A stretch of 64,000 nt of DNA from Mucilaginibacter endophyticus (GTDB lineage: Bacteria > Bacteroidota > Bacteroidia > Sphingobacteriales > Sphingobacteriaceae), in the NCBI RefSeq assembly GCF_003351025.1, contig NZ_QPCG01000008.1, positions 62,001 through 126,000 of the forward strand. Direction: 5' to 3'. The notes under the pieces are model-generated. The model worked only from the letters and a program-made list of their open reading frames with translations. It had not been told where the DNA came from and did not search any database. Both the position numbers and the translations under genes were made by a program. Positions 1 through 8,045 of this stretch are shown here, piece by piece (position 1 is the first letter of the stretch; each line of letters opens with the position of its first letter).

Positions 1-3
1 TTA

Positions 4-1449
4 CTATTTAAGGTTAATGGCCTTCATTTTGTTATAAAGCGTTTTACGGTCGATGTTCAGGATCTCGGCGGCTTTGGTTTTATTGAAGTTAACCTCCCTT
101 AATACTCGGATGATAGTTTCATATTCGGCTTCAAGCGCGGCGTTTTTCAAATCATGACGGGTTTCCTTAACCTCCGGAGCTTCATACGGTTTGGCAGCCG
201 GTTGCTGTTGAGCGTAATGATTAGGTGCCTCGTATGATAGTTTATAGGTCGACATTTCAAGCGGCAATGCTTTAAGCGTAATCTCGTTACCTTCGGCCAA
301 AAGCGCCGCACGGCGGATCACATTTTTAAGCTCGCGGATATTACCCTGCCAGCGGTAGTTCATAAAGCAATCCACAACTTCCTGCGAAAAGGATTCGACA
401 CTGCGGCCAAGTTCCTGGTTGGCTATTTTTAGAAAGTGCTCGGCCAGTAATATGATATCATGTCCACGCTCGCGCAATGGCGGCATGTAAATGCTGAACT
501 CGTTAAAGCGGTGATAAAGATCCTCGCGGAAACGGCCCTTCTGGATACCTTCCTGCAGGTTTTCGTTGGTGGCTATGATAATGCGGACATCAAGATCAAT
601 CTCTTTGGTGCTGCCTATCCTTTTAACCTTACGCTCTTGTACGGTGCGAAGCAATGCGGCCTGGATCTCGTATGAAAGGTTGCCCACTTCATCTAAAAAC
701 AGCGTACCGCCGTTAGCCATTTCAAAGTGGCCTATTTTGGTATATAAAGCGCCGGTAAATGAGCCTTTTTCGTGACCAAAAAACTCACTTGCCGCAAGCT
801 CTTTGGTTAACGAACCGCAATCCATGGCAATGAACGGCTGGTTATGGCGCGGACTGTTCAGGTGAATACTTTTGGCAACCGATTCCTTACCTGTACCACT
901 TTCGCCTAAAATAATAACGCTGTAATTGGTTGGCGCTACCAGCTCAATCTGCCGGGCAAGCTCTTTTGATGCACGGCTTGTGCCCGTAACAAATTCTGCT
1001 GCAAAAACAGTTTTTTTAACAGTATTGGTCTTTGCTTTTTCGGAAACAATGGCGGCTTGTGGTTCTTCATCAACCTCAACCAGCGCGTGGTGAGTTTCAA
1101 GAGCCTTATTTATGGTATTTAAGATCTCATCAGGATATAGCGGCTTGGTGATATAATCATAAGCCCCCATTTTGATCAACTCAACAGCCATCTTAATGTC
1201 TGAATAGCCGGTGATGATAATAACCCCAGTTTTAGGATACTGAATTTTAATGTTACGGAGCATTTCGCGCCCGTCGGTATCTTCAAGCCTGAAATCGCAA
1301 AGTACAAGTTGATATTCACCGTTTTTCAACGCCTCCATACCCCCCGTACCACTTGATGCGGTACTAACGTCAAACCCATTTCGCGTTAAAAACTTCGATA
1401 GCAATAACGCAACATTAACTTCATCATCAATGATGAGGATCCTCTTCAT
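4..1449 (-). CDS. Sigma-54-dependent response regulator (NtrC/AtoC type)
   Basis: A cytoplasmic transcription activator that responds to a histidine kinase and opens promoters bound by RpoN holoenzyme. The receiver domain covers about residues 1-120, with acidic residues D8/D9, phospho-acceptor D52, T80 and K102 in place. The AAA+ domain follows with Walker A GESGTGKE (about 182-189), the sigma-54 contact loop as GSFTGA (229-234, variant of GAFTGA) and Walker B near 249-254. A Fis-type helix-turn-helix lies at about 440-478. I start at the ATG at 1449; an upstream TTG at 1458 gives only three more residues. A second stop codon follows directly at 1-3. The partner kinase is not in the window. 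Family assignment is secure, target genes unknown. Confidence 0.95.
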   Translation of the reverse strand: MKRILIIDDEVNVALLLSKFLTRNGFDVSTASSGTGGMEALKNGEYQLVLCDFRLEDTDGREMLRNIKIQYPKTGVIIITGYSDIKMAVELIKMGAYDYITKPLYPDEILNTINKALETHHALVEVDEEPQAAIVSEKAKTNTVKKTVFAAEFVTGTSRASKELARQIELVAPTNYSVIILGESGTGKESVAKSIHLNSPRHNQPFIAMDCGSLTKELAASEFFGHEKGSFTGALYTKIGHFEMANGGTLFLDEVGNLSYEIQAALLRTVQERKVKRIGSTKEIDLDVRIIIATNENLQEGIQKGRFREDLYHRFNEFSIYMPPLRERGHDIILLAEHFLKIANQELGRSVESFSQEVVDCFMNYRWQGNIRELKNVIRRAALLAEGNEITLKALPLEMSTYKLSYEAPNHYAQQQPAAKPYEAPEVKETRHDLKNAALEAEYETIIRVLREVNFNKTKAAEILNIDRKTLYNKMKAINLK

Positions 1450-1560
1450 ATTCAGCAATTATTGTGCGGTAAATGTCTTATTAAGTGTCAAAATACAAAC
1501 AATGTGCTAATTTATACGATTTATTTAATTATTAAGGTTCATATGAATTAAAAAAACAAT

Positions 1561-1594
1561 AAAAAAGGGGAGCCCGAATGAGCTCCCCTTTTTT
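1561..1594 (-). terminator. Rho-independent terminator downstream of the outer-membrane protein gene
   Basis: A GC-rich stem (GGGGAGC pairing with GCTCCCC) is flanked by A and T runs on both sides, so it can stop transcription in either direction. It lies 27 bases after the barrel gene ending at 1622 and separates it from the response regulator gene. Confidence 0.85.
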
Positions 1595-1621
1595 ATGTCA
1601 AGGTATTTGTAGGGCCATATA

Positions 1622-2224
1622 TTAAAAGCCGTACGCTACACGTAAACCTATAAAGTTCACTTTGCTTTGATCAATACCTGTTGCATATTTGGTAGTTGCT
1701 TCATAGCGGATACCTGCATCAATAAAGCTGCTTGCGCTTACAGGGAATTGTACACCAATTTGTGGAGCATAAACAAACGCTGTTGATTTGTTGGCATTAA
1801 CGTCAGATTTGTTTAGCAAAAATGCTGCACCAGCTTCACCTTGTACATAGAAGTTGCTGATTGGGAAGTATTTCAAACCAGCTTTAACCGGGATTAAGTG
1901 GAAATCAGTTGCATCAAGACCTTGAACACCACCGATGTTGTTTTTACCAAATACATTGTTATAACCTGCGTTAACAGTAACAAATAATTGGTTTGAAACA
2001 ACCGGGATATCAGCCTGAACCGAACCGCCTAAGTTCCATTTGTAGTTGTCTTTGAAATTGCCAACAGGTAAACCTGCTTCAACGCCTATGCTATAACGGA
2101 TGCCACTTTTAGTTGTAGTTGATGTTGTAGATGGGGTAGTAGGTGTAGATGTTTGTGCTTTTGCACCAAAAGCTAAGCCTGCAAATGCAAGGGCTAAAGC
2201 TGAAACTTTGAATAAATTTTTCAT
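1622..2224 (-). CDS. Outer-membrane beta-barrel protein (porin-like, OMP_b-brl)
   Basis: A 200-residue secreted protein with a clear signal peptide (hydrophobic core about residues 6-20, ending AKA-Q), a Thr/Ser/Pro-rich linker (about 24-39) and a chain of alternating beta strands that ends in Phe (AYGF), the usual C-terminal signature of small outer-membrane barrels. This fits the OMP_b-brl/OmpA-like eight-stranded barrels that are abundant in Bacteroidota. The start is the ATG at 2224; upstream in-frame starts would place a non-secretory stretch before the signal peptide. It stands alone, with a strong terminator behind it. No ligand or pore function can be read from the sequence. Confidence 0.88.
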   Translation of the reverse strand: MKNLFKVSALALAFAGLAFGAKAQTSTPTTPSTTSTTTKSGIRYSIGVEAGLPVGNFKDNYKWNLGGSVQADIPVVSNQLFVTVNAGYNNVFGKNNIGGVQGLDATDFHLIPVKAGLKYFPISNFYVQGEAGAAFLLNKSDVNANKSTAFVYAPQIGVQFPVSASSFIDAGIRYEATTKYATGIDQSKVNFIGLRVAYGF

Positions 2225-2618
2225 AACTATTGTTGTGTTTTTGATATATGTTGTTTGAAACACGAAGCAAATTAACTGCATAATCCAGATTCGATTTTTC
2301 ATCCAAAAGTCATGAGTATTTAATCAATTGATTGATAGTAATTTATTTTTTGACCCTATTGGTATTTTGGTCAGGATATTGTCAAATGGCCCTGTAATTG
2401 CTGTTTTTCTGTCAAAATTAACATTGTCTTAACATGGGGTTTTGAGCCTGAAAATGATGAATTCTGCGTGAAATTGGGTAAAACGGCAAAATGTCTTTCA
2501 AAAAGTACTTTAAGAATCGGCCGTTTAGGATGTTTTAGTGTTAAGGACAGATCATTATTCGGTTAAATTATTTCCTGTTAACATAGATGGGTTTTGAGCG
2601 GGTTATTTTCGTTAAAAA
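2225..2618. other. Divergent intergenic region with a sigma-54-like promoter and a direct repeat
   Basis: This AT-rich stretch separates the barrel gene (minus) from the phosphodiesterase gene (plus). At 2387-2402 on the plus strand TGGCCC-N5-TTGC has the GG-N10-GC spacing of an RpoN promoter. A sequence of the form TTAACAT...GGGTTTTGAGC occurs twice, at 2429-2447 and 2579-2599. No ORF or RNA gene was recognised. Confidence 0.45.
2387..2402 (+). promoter_or_regulatory. Candidate sigma-54 (-24/-12) promoter
   Basis: TGGCCC-N5-TTGC matches the RpoN consensus TGGCAC-N5-TTGC at nine of ten positions, with invariant GG (2388-2389) and GC (2400-2401) separated by ten bases. It points towards the secreted phosphodiesterase gene at 2619 and would give a leader of about 200 bases. 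The nearest gene set also encodes an RpoN activator. A chance match cannot be ruled out. Confidence 0.35.
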
Positions 2619-3830
2619 ATGATCATGAAAAATATCTGCCGTTATATAATCGCTTTTATCTTATTGTTGACCGGACAAATAAGCCAGGCCCAGCAGAAAC
2701 AATTTAACCATGGTAAAAGGGTAGTGATCATTATGATGGACGGTTTTGGCATGAGTTATTTTAATAACGCGCCTATGCCGCATTTAAAAGCTATGATTGC
2801 CAAAGGCTTTTTTAAAGAGGTTAATGCTTTAATGCCAACAGTTACCAATGCCAACAATACTTCAATTTGTACAGGCACCTTTCCGGAGGTAAACGGCATC
2901 AGCGGAAACTTCTTTTTAAATGACCAAGGCGAGGAAGAGTATATGGAAGATAAACACCTGGTGCTTGCCCCTACCATTTTTCAAAAGTTGAAAGCGGATG
3001 GGATTAAATCGGCACTGATTTCCAGTAAAAAGAAAAGCACCACGCTGCTGCCTGAAGGTGCCGATATTGTAGTATCACCGGAAACAGCCGATACCTCATG
3101 GACAAATAAGATAGGCACGCCTGCAAGTATTTACAGTGCCGAAGTAAACTACTGGACAATGAAGGCCGGCATCTATTTGCTTAAAAACCATAAAGACATC
3201 CGTTGTATCTATATCCATACTACAGATTACCCGATGCATACCTGGGCACCTGCGGACAGCAACTCTATCGCACATTTATCTAATATCGATAACCTGATAG
3301 CCCAGATCAGCGAAGCTGCTCCAGATGCAACCATACTCATCACTGCCGATCATGATGTGAACCACAAAAGCCGTTGTGTAGATGTGAAGAAAGCGTTGCA
3401 GTTGCAGCACGTTGATATTAAACTGGCGCTGAGCCCCGAGAAAGATAAATATGTAAAGCACCACCGTGGTTTTGGCGGCGCGGCTTATGTTTATTTGAAT
3501 AAAGATGGCGATCTGCCGGAGGTTAAAAAGGCACTATATAAAATTAAAGGTGTTGAAACGGTACTTACTCGTGCCGAGGCAGCTAAAAAATATCACCTCC
3601 CGCCGGTGAGGATTGGCGATCTTGTTGTGCTTGGTGATTCGACCACTGTTTTTGGCGACCTGGAAAGCAGCGCGGAAGAGGATCTGCCGGAAACCTACCG
3701 AAGCCATGGTTCTGTTTACGAGATAAAAGTGCCGGTAATTATTCTTAACGCTGCTAAAATGCCACCAGCCTCATACTTTAATTATAATAAAGACCTGGCA
3801 GCATGGCTTACGGATAAGAAATATTGGTAG
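2619..3830 (+). CDS. Secreted alkaline-phosphatase-superfamily hydrolase, phosphonoacetate hydrolase (PhnA)-like
   Basis: A 403-residue protein with a signal peptide (about residues 5-24, SQA-QQ), so probably periplasmic. It belongs to the nucleotide pyrophosphatase/phosphodiesterase branch of the alkaline phosphatase superfamily. Visible metal and catalytic motifs: MMDGFG with the first Asp, TNANNTSICTG around the Thr nucleophile, HTTDYPMHTW, ITADHDVNHK and KHHRGFGG. The spacing and motifs such as SVYSAE/SIYSAE and RIGD resemble phosphonoacetate hydrolase, which cleaves the C-P bond of phosphonoacetate; a general phosphodiesterase is the alternative. The start at 2619 or the ATG at 2625 are both possible. 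It is monocistronic, with a palindromic repeat behind it. Confidence 0.8.
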   Translation: MIMKNICRYIIAFILLLTGQISQAQQKQFNHGKRVVIIMMDGFGMSYFNNAPMPHLKAMIAKGFFKEVNALMPTVTNANNTSICTGTFPEVNGISGNFFLNDQGEEEYMEDKHLVLAPTIFQKLKADGIKSALISSKKKSTTLLPEGADIVVSPETADTSWTNKIGTPASIYSAEVNYWTMKAGIYLLKNHKDIRCIYIHTTDYPMHTWAPADSNSIAHLSNIDNLIAQISEAAPDATILITADHDVNHKSRCVDVKKALQLQHVDIKLALSPEKDKYVKHHRGFGGAAYVYLNKDGDLPEVKKALYKIKGVETVLTRAEAAKKYHLPPVRIGDLVVLGDSTTVFGDLESSAEEDLPETYRSHGSVYEIKVPVIILNAAKMPPASYFNYNKDLAAWLTDKKYW

Positions 3831-4185
3831 GGTTAAAGCTGTAGCGTAGACGATCCTAAAATGTACAGTTAAGGATTAGCTAAAGAATACTTTGAAAAAT
3901 CCCCTCTTGAGAGTAATAGCCCATCATTAGACAATCAGAAGATTTTAAGAGAGTGGGCTGTGCGATTCCCTCCCCTGGGGAGGGTGTAGGGAGGGGTTTC
4001 ATCGACAGGTTTATTTACTAAATGACGTACAAACCCCTCCCTGCCAACTCGCGATCCAAACGCACCCCTCCCAGGGGAGGGAATTGTCAACTATTACTCT
4101 CGTGAGAGGGGAATCGCGCAATCCCCCCTTTTTGCCTCAAGTTAACGGATATGGCATAGGCACTTGATTGGGCGAGAATAATTTT
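3831..4185. other. Intergenic region filled by a palindromic repeat
   Basis: Convergent genes meet here. Almost all of the space is taken by the nested inverted repeat listed at 3901-4111. No gene was seen. Confidence 0.7.
3901..4111. repeat. Nested palindromic intergenic element
   Basis: The outer arms are CCCCTCTTGAGAGTAATAG (3901-3919) and its near-exact inverse at 4091-4111. Inside lies a second inverted pair of G/C-rich blocks, about 3967-3999 (CCCTCCCCTGGGGAGGG then GGGAGGGGTTT) and 4031-4082. The two arms enclose about 30 bases of AT-rich sequence. It encodes nothing and looks like a mobile or REP-like repeat of the type common in Bacteroidota genomes. Confidence 0.75.
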
Positions 4186-4968
4186 CTATTCCCCTTTAAA
4201 CTCTGCTTTTCGTTTTTCCATGAACGCGGCCACGCCTTCTTTAAAATCTTTGGTGCCGAAGCTTTTGCCAAACTCAGCTATTTCGGTTTCATAGCCGTTA
4301 ACACCATCGGTATAGGCAGCATTGATACAGCGGATGGCTGCTGCAAGGGCTAAGGGTGCGCGTGTTAATATTTTGCTCAGGATTTCTTCGGCTTTAATTA
4401 ACAGCTCGTCGGGAGTAGTTACATGGGTAACCAGCCCGTATTGCAAGGCATCGGCAGCGGTGATCATATCGGCGGTTAAGATCATTTCCATGGCTTTGCC
4501 TTTGCCAACCAGCTGGGTAAGGCGTTGTGTGCCGCCGTAACCGGGCATCAGTCCCAAAGTTACCTCGGGCAGGCCCATTTTAGCGTTATCGGATGCTATG
4601 CGGATATGACAGGCCATAGCCAGCTCAAGTCCTCCGCCTAAAGCAAAACCATTCACTGCTGCAATTACAGGTTTATTGCCATTGGCTATCAGGTCAAAAA
4701 CCTCGGTATGGCCTTTACGCGAAAGCTGCGCCCCTCCTTCAACATCCAGCGCCGCAAACTCACTGATATCTGCACCGGCTACAAACGCTTTTGGTCCGGC
4801 TCCGGTGATGATGATACCGCCAACTTCAGGATTTTGAAAAGCCTCTGCGAACGCGGTATGCAGTTCGGCAAGGGTATCTTTATTAAGGGCATTCAGTTTG
4901 CTTTCGCGGTTGATGGTGATGTATTGAATACGCTCTTTATTTGCTATCAGTAAGTTTTGAAATTCCAT
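4186..4968 (-). CDS. Enoyl-CoA hydratase/isomerase family protein (crotonase)
   Basis: A 260-residue cytosolic enzyme that hydrates trans-2-enoyl-CoA, as in fatty-acid or amino-acid breakdown or butyryl metabolism. The oxyanion-hole segment AFVAGADISEF (61-71) and NGFALGGGLELAMAC (106-120) are intact, and both catalytic glutamates of true hydratases are present: E115 in GGGLELAM and E135 in GLPEVTLG. The length is normal for the family. It appears monocistronic. The exact acyl-CoA substrate cannot be told from the sequence. Confidence 0.92.
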   Translation of the reverse strand: MEFQNLLIANKERIQYITINRESKLNALNKDTLAELHTAFAEAFQNPEVGGIIITGAGPKAFVAGADISEFAALDVEGGAQLSRKGHTEVFDLIANGNKPVIAAVNGFALGGGLELAMACHIRIASDNAKMGLPEVTLGLMPGYGGTQRLTQLVGKGKAMEMILTADMITAADALQYGLVTHVTTPDELLIKAEEILSKILTRAPLALAAAIRCINAAYTDGVNGYETEIAEFGKSFGTKDFKEGVAAFMEKRKAEFKGE

Positions 4969-5081
4969 TGGAGATATACTTTATGTATTGCTTGAAATAA
5001 CCAGATGCTTCATGTAAAAGTAGTAAGAAAATTATTGAAGTTGTTTGACGCTTCCTGTAAACAGATGCGTTGATCTGAAAG

Positions 5082-5115
5082 AAAAAACCGGCATTCTCGT
5101 TATTGAGAATACCGG
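5082..5115 (-). terminator. Rho-independent terminator of the winged-helix/membrane protein operon
   Basis: Read on the minus strand, CCGGTATTCTC pairs with GAGAATGCCGG around a six-base loop and is followed by TTTTTTC. It lies 80 bases after the regulator gene that ends at 5195. Confidence 0.88.
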
Positions 5116-5194
5116 ATGATATAGTGATTGGGTTTAGGTAGAATCGACTGTTTTTAAATTCACTTTGTATTTCAAAGTGAATAAATAAAAAAAA

Positions 5195-5497
5195 TTATAG
5201 TTTCTGTTGTTTGATCAAATTTTCGAGGGCAAGCAGGTGCAGCCTGAATGCGGCGCGTCCTTTTTCGGATGCCAGGTAACGGGTATTGGGTTTGCGGCCT
5301 ATGAAAGATTTCTCCACCTGGATGTATTCTTCTTTCTCCAGGGCTTTCAGGTGCGATGCCAGGTTGCCGTCGGTAAGGTCAAGCAATTCTTTAAGCGAGT
5401 TAAAGTCATAGCTTTCGTTGGCAACCAATACGCTCATGATTTGCAGGCGGATGCGGTTTTCAAAGGCTTTATCAAACTGATCTAATGATATCTTCAC
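5195..5497 (-). CDS. Winged-helix transcriptional regulator (ArsR/HTH_27 type)
   Basis: A 100-residue DNA-binding protein. A helix-turn-helix around residues 30-60 (SLKELLDLTDGNLASHLKAL) is followed by a wing (YIQVEKSFIGRKPNTRYLAS) and a C-terminal helix for dimerisation. The layout matches the small stand-alone winged-helix proteins that act as repressors in many bacteria. No metal-binding cysteines are visible. The start codon is GTG, overlapping the stop of the upstream membrane protein gene as GTGA, so the two are translationally coupled. The likely job is control of its own operon. Confidence 0.88.
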   Translation of the reverse strand: MKISLDQFDKAFENRIRLQIMSVLVANESYDFNSLKELLDLTDGNLASHLKALEKEEYIQVEKSFIGRKPNTRYLASEKGRAAFRLHLLALENLIKQQKL

Positions 5498-6111
5498 TTA
5501 TCGTATCTAAAATGCATTACTGTACCATAAATAATGTGGAGTAGACCGAAACCAACACTCCAGAAAATTAAGCCGTATCCCGGCATCACGGCACAAAGCA
5601 AACCTAATAAAATCTCCAATATCCCCAAGCTTCTAATCCCCGAATATGTGTAATGACTTCCCGCGACTAATGACATGCCGTAAAATATCAGTGTGGCTGG
5701 TGCTACAATGCCGTAATAACCGCGGTAAACCAATATAATGGTAAACAAACCACCACTTACCAGCGGGATAGCCATATTAATAAGCAGGCGCTTGCTGCCC
5801 GCATTCCAAAAAGGTTGCCCGTTTCTTTTGGCTTTACGTATCGATAACCAGATGCCGGTACCAATGGAAAGCACAAGTACAGCTATGGCTACTACAAATA
5901 ACTTAATGATCAGCAATTCGTCAATGTAAGTATGGCCATCTCTGAGTGCAGCATACTGGCCCTGAAGCAAAGTGTATCCTACTCCTGCGCCAATGAACGC
6001 GTAGATGCCGGCCATTACGCCAGAAAGGCCACTAAGCGAAATAAACTTGGCCGACCGCTCCATCAGGTCGCGGATGGAACTTAACTCTGCATGAATATCT
6101 TGTTCTTTCAT
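5494..6111 (-). CDS. Multi-pass membrane protein coupled to a winged-helix regulator
   Basis: A 205-residue protein with a short charged N-terminus (MKEQDIHAELSSIRDLMERS) and about six hydrophobic segments. No catalytic motif was seen. I choose the ATG at 6111 because a promoter of the form TTG-N19-TAACTTTG at 6130-6159 would overlap the longer reading frame that reaches 6159. The gene overlaps the following regulator by four bases. The pairing of a small winged-helix protein with a membrane protein is common in Bacteroidota, but the role is unknown. Confidence 0.8.
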   Translation of the reverse strand: MKEQDIHAELSSIRDLMERSAKFISLSGLSGVMAGIYAFIGAGVGYTLLQGQYAALRDGHTYIDELLIIKLFVVAIAVLVLSIGTGIWLSIRKAKRNGQPFWNAGSKRLLINMAIPLVSGGLFTIILVYRGYYGIVAPATLIFYGMSLVAGSHYTYSGIRSLGILEILLGLLCAVMPGYGLIFWSVGFGLLHIIYGTVMHFRYDK

Positions 6112-6129
6112 CAAAAGTACTTTGTTGTT

Positions 6130-6159
6130 CAAAGTTATAGATAAGATCGGATTTTGCAA
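6130..6159 (-). promoter_or_regulatory. Bacteroidota-type promoter of the membrane protein/regulator operon
   Basis: On the minus strand TTG (6159-6157) is followed after exactly 19 bases by TAACTTTG (6137-6130), a full match to the TTG-N19-TAnnTTTG consensus of primary sigma factors in Bacteroidota. The predicted transcript would start about 12 bases before the ATG at 6111. Confidence 0.75.
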
Positions 6160-6201
6160 GAGGGCGAAACACTTTTATTGAAATTTAATTTTCAGTATTT
6201 A

Positions 6202-6230
6202 TTGAAAGTTTAAAATATATTGTATATTTG
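6202..6230 (+). promoter_or_regulatory. Bacteroidota-type promoter of the DCC/epimerase operon
   Basis: TTG (6202-6204), 18 bases, TATATTTG (6223-6230). It lies 21 bases before the ATG at 6252 and back to back with the minus-strand promoter at 6130-6159. Confidence 0.75.
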
Positions 6231-6251
6231 TTTCAGAAAACACTGAAAGTT

Positions 6252-7070
6252 ATGAAAACGCTCAAAAATCATATGATCCTGTTTGATGCCGAGTGCCCTA
6301 TGTGCCGTGTTTATACCGGGGCGTTTGTAAAAACCGGTATGCTTGACGCAAACGGTCGGTCTGCTTACCAGGAAGCGCATGCGGATACCTGCCCTGTTTA
6401 TGACAGGCAACGGGCCGTTAATGAAATAGCTTTGATAAACCTGGAAAATGGCGAGGTGAGTTACGGCGTAAAAAGCCTGTTTAAAATAATTGCTAACGCC
6501 TGGCCAATATTTGCCCCTTTGTTTGCCTTAAAGCCTTTTGTCTGGCTCATGAGCAAGGCATATGCTTTTATATCATATAACCGCCGGGTAATTATTCCGG
6601 CCGCAGAAACCGGGTTTGAGTACCAGCCTACCTTTAAGCTGCATTACCGTTTGCTTTACCTGCTGTTTACCTGGTTTTGTACCGGGTTTATCCTAACAGC
6701 CTATGCCCATCTGCTTGTGGGGGTGGTGCCTTTAGGTAACCCCTACCGCGAATACCTGATCTGCGGTGGACAGATCATTTTCCAGGGTGCCGCGATCTGT
6801 AGTTTTGACCGCCGAAACCTGTGGACCTATCTCGGTAATATGATGACTATCTCTTTTGCAGGCAGTTTATTATTGCTGATTGGCCTGATAGTAAGTCGCT
6901 TTTTTCAATTTGGGCCGCTGGTTTATACCTTGTATTTTATGGCAGTAGCGGGTTTGATGTTGCTGGAACATATGCGCCGTACCAAATTGCTGGGGCTTGG
7001 CTGGGTGCTTACCATTACCTGGGTGACCTACCGTATTGTTTTGTTATTGCTCATTTTAAACCTTAACTGA
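6252..7070 (+). CDS. DCC-family thiol-disulfide oxidoreductase domain fused to membrane segments
   Basis: A 272-residue protein. The N-terminal 110 residues form a DCC (DUF393) domain with ILFDAECPMCRVYTG, a C15-x2-C18 motif close to the N-terminus as in this thioredoxin-like family. The C-terminal half holds about four or five hydrophobic helices, so the redox domain is tethered to the membrane. The ATG at 6252 is preferred, as it fits the promoter at 6202-6230. The gene is followed after two bases by the epimerase gene, so they form an operon. The substrate is unknown. Confidence 0.82.
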   Translation: MKTLKNHMILFDAECPMCRVYTGAFVKTGMLDANGRSAYQEAHADTCPVYDRQRAVNEIALINLENGEVSYGVKSLFKIIANAWPIFAPLFALKPFVWLMSKAYAFISYNRRVIIPAAETGFEYQPTFKLHYRLLYLLFTWFCTGFILTAYAHLLVGVVPLGNPYREYLICGGQIIFQGAAICSFDRRNLWTYLGNMMTISFAGSLLLLIGLIVSRFFQFGPLVYTLYFMAVAGLMLLEHMRRTKLLGLGWVLTITWVTYRIVLLLLILNLN

Positions 7071-7072
7071 TC

Positions 7073-8002
7073 ATGAAACCTTATAAAAAAATTGTACTGG
7101 CAGGTGGCAATGGCTACCTCGGTACTGTGCTGGCTAAATATTACCGTGATCTGGCAGATGAAGTGATCATTCTTGCCCGGAAACAAAAACCCGTCGACGG
7201 CAATGTGCATACCGCACTTTGGGATGGCGAAACCGAAGCCGGGTGGACAGTACACCTTGCCGGTGCCGATATGCTGATCAACCTGTGCGGCAAAAATGTA
7301 AACTGCCGGTATACTGAAAAAAATAAACGGGAGATCATCCGTTCAAGGGTAGTACCAACTGAGCTGTTGGGCCGGGTGATCAATAAAATGACTAACCCGC
7401 CAAAAGTTTGGATCAACGTAACCTCTGCCACCATTTATCGCCATGCCGAAGACCATGCGCAGGACGAAGAGACCGGCGAAATAGGTTATGGCTTTTCTAT
7501 TGATGTTTGCAATATATGGGAAAGCACTTTCTTTAAAACAGATACGCCCCATACCCGCAAAATTGCCCTTCGCATGGGTATCGTATTAGGCCATAGTGAC
7601 AGTGTTTTTCCACGATTGCTGAACCTGGTGAGGTTTGGACTGGGCGGTAAGCAAGGCGACGGGCAGCAATATATGGCCTGGGTACACGAGCATGATGTGG
7701 CCCGCAGCACGCAATGGCTGCTTGATCACCCCGAATTAAACGGTGTATTTAACTGTACCGCTCCCGAAGCTGCAAAGAACACGAACATGATGCAGATCAT
7801 CCGCGAGGCCTATGGCGCACCTTTCGGTTTACCTGCTCCCCAATGGCTGCTTGAGGCCGGCGCATTGCTTATCGGAACTGAAACTGAACTGATATTAAAA
7901 AGCCGGTGGGTGGTGCCCAAGCGATTATTGGATAGCGGGTTTAAATTTCAGTATGAAAAACCGGAACATGCGGTGCATGATATTTTAAGTATAAGGGAAT
8001 AA
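7073..8002 (+). CDS. TIGR01777-type NAD(P)-dependent epimerase (YfcH/SulA-like)
   Basis: A 309-residue short-chain-dehydrogenase-like protein. The Rossmann motif GGNGYLGTVLA is near the N-terminus, followed by the typical family segment NLCGKNVNCRYTEKNKREI and SR, and a C-terminal DUF1731-like end. Proteins of this family occur widely and E. coli YfcH is one, but no substrate is firmly known. It is translated from the same transcript as the DCC protein (two-base gap). The membrane-bound redox partner suggests a shared, still undefined role. Confidence 0.88.
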   Translation: MKPYKKIVLAGGNGYLGTVLAKYYRDLADEVIILARKQKPVDGNVHTALWDGETEAGWTVHLAGADMLINLCGKNVNCRYTEKNKREIIRSRVVPTELLGRVINKMTNPPKVWINVTSATIYRHAEDHAQDEETGEIGYGFSIDVCNIWESTFFKTDTPHTRKIALRMGIVLGHSDSVFPRLLNLVRFGLGGKQGDGQQYMAWVHEHDVARSTQWLLDHPELNGVFNCTAPEAAKNTNMMQIIREAYGAPFGLPAPQWLLEAGALLIGTETELILKSRWVVPKRLLDSGFKFQYEKPEHAVHDILSIRE

Positions 8003-8045
8003 TGATCCGGGACTCCGGATTCAAGTATTTGTATGGGGATAAGTT

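Noticed and set aside
1455..1469. A CCGCAC-N5-TTGC sequence upstream of the response regulator gene, resembling a sigma-54 promoter
   Set aside because: The invariant GG at -24 is missing and it lies only six bases before the ATG.
5207..5485. A 92-codon plus-strand frame opposite the winged-helix regulator gene
   Set aside because: Antisense shadow: the minus-strand protein has a clear HTH and coupled translation, the plus frame nothing.
8005..8020. A short hairpin ATCCGG-GACT-CCGGAT between the convergent epimerase and oxidoreductase genes
   Set aside because: Six base pairs and no T-run; too weak to call as a terminator.
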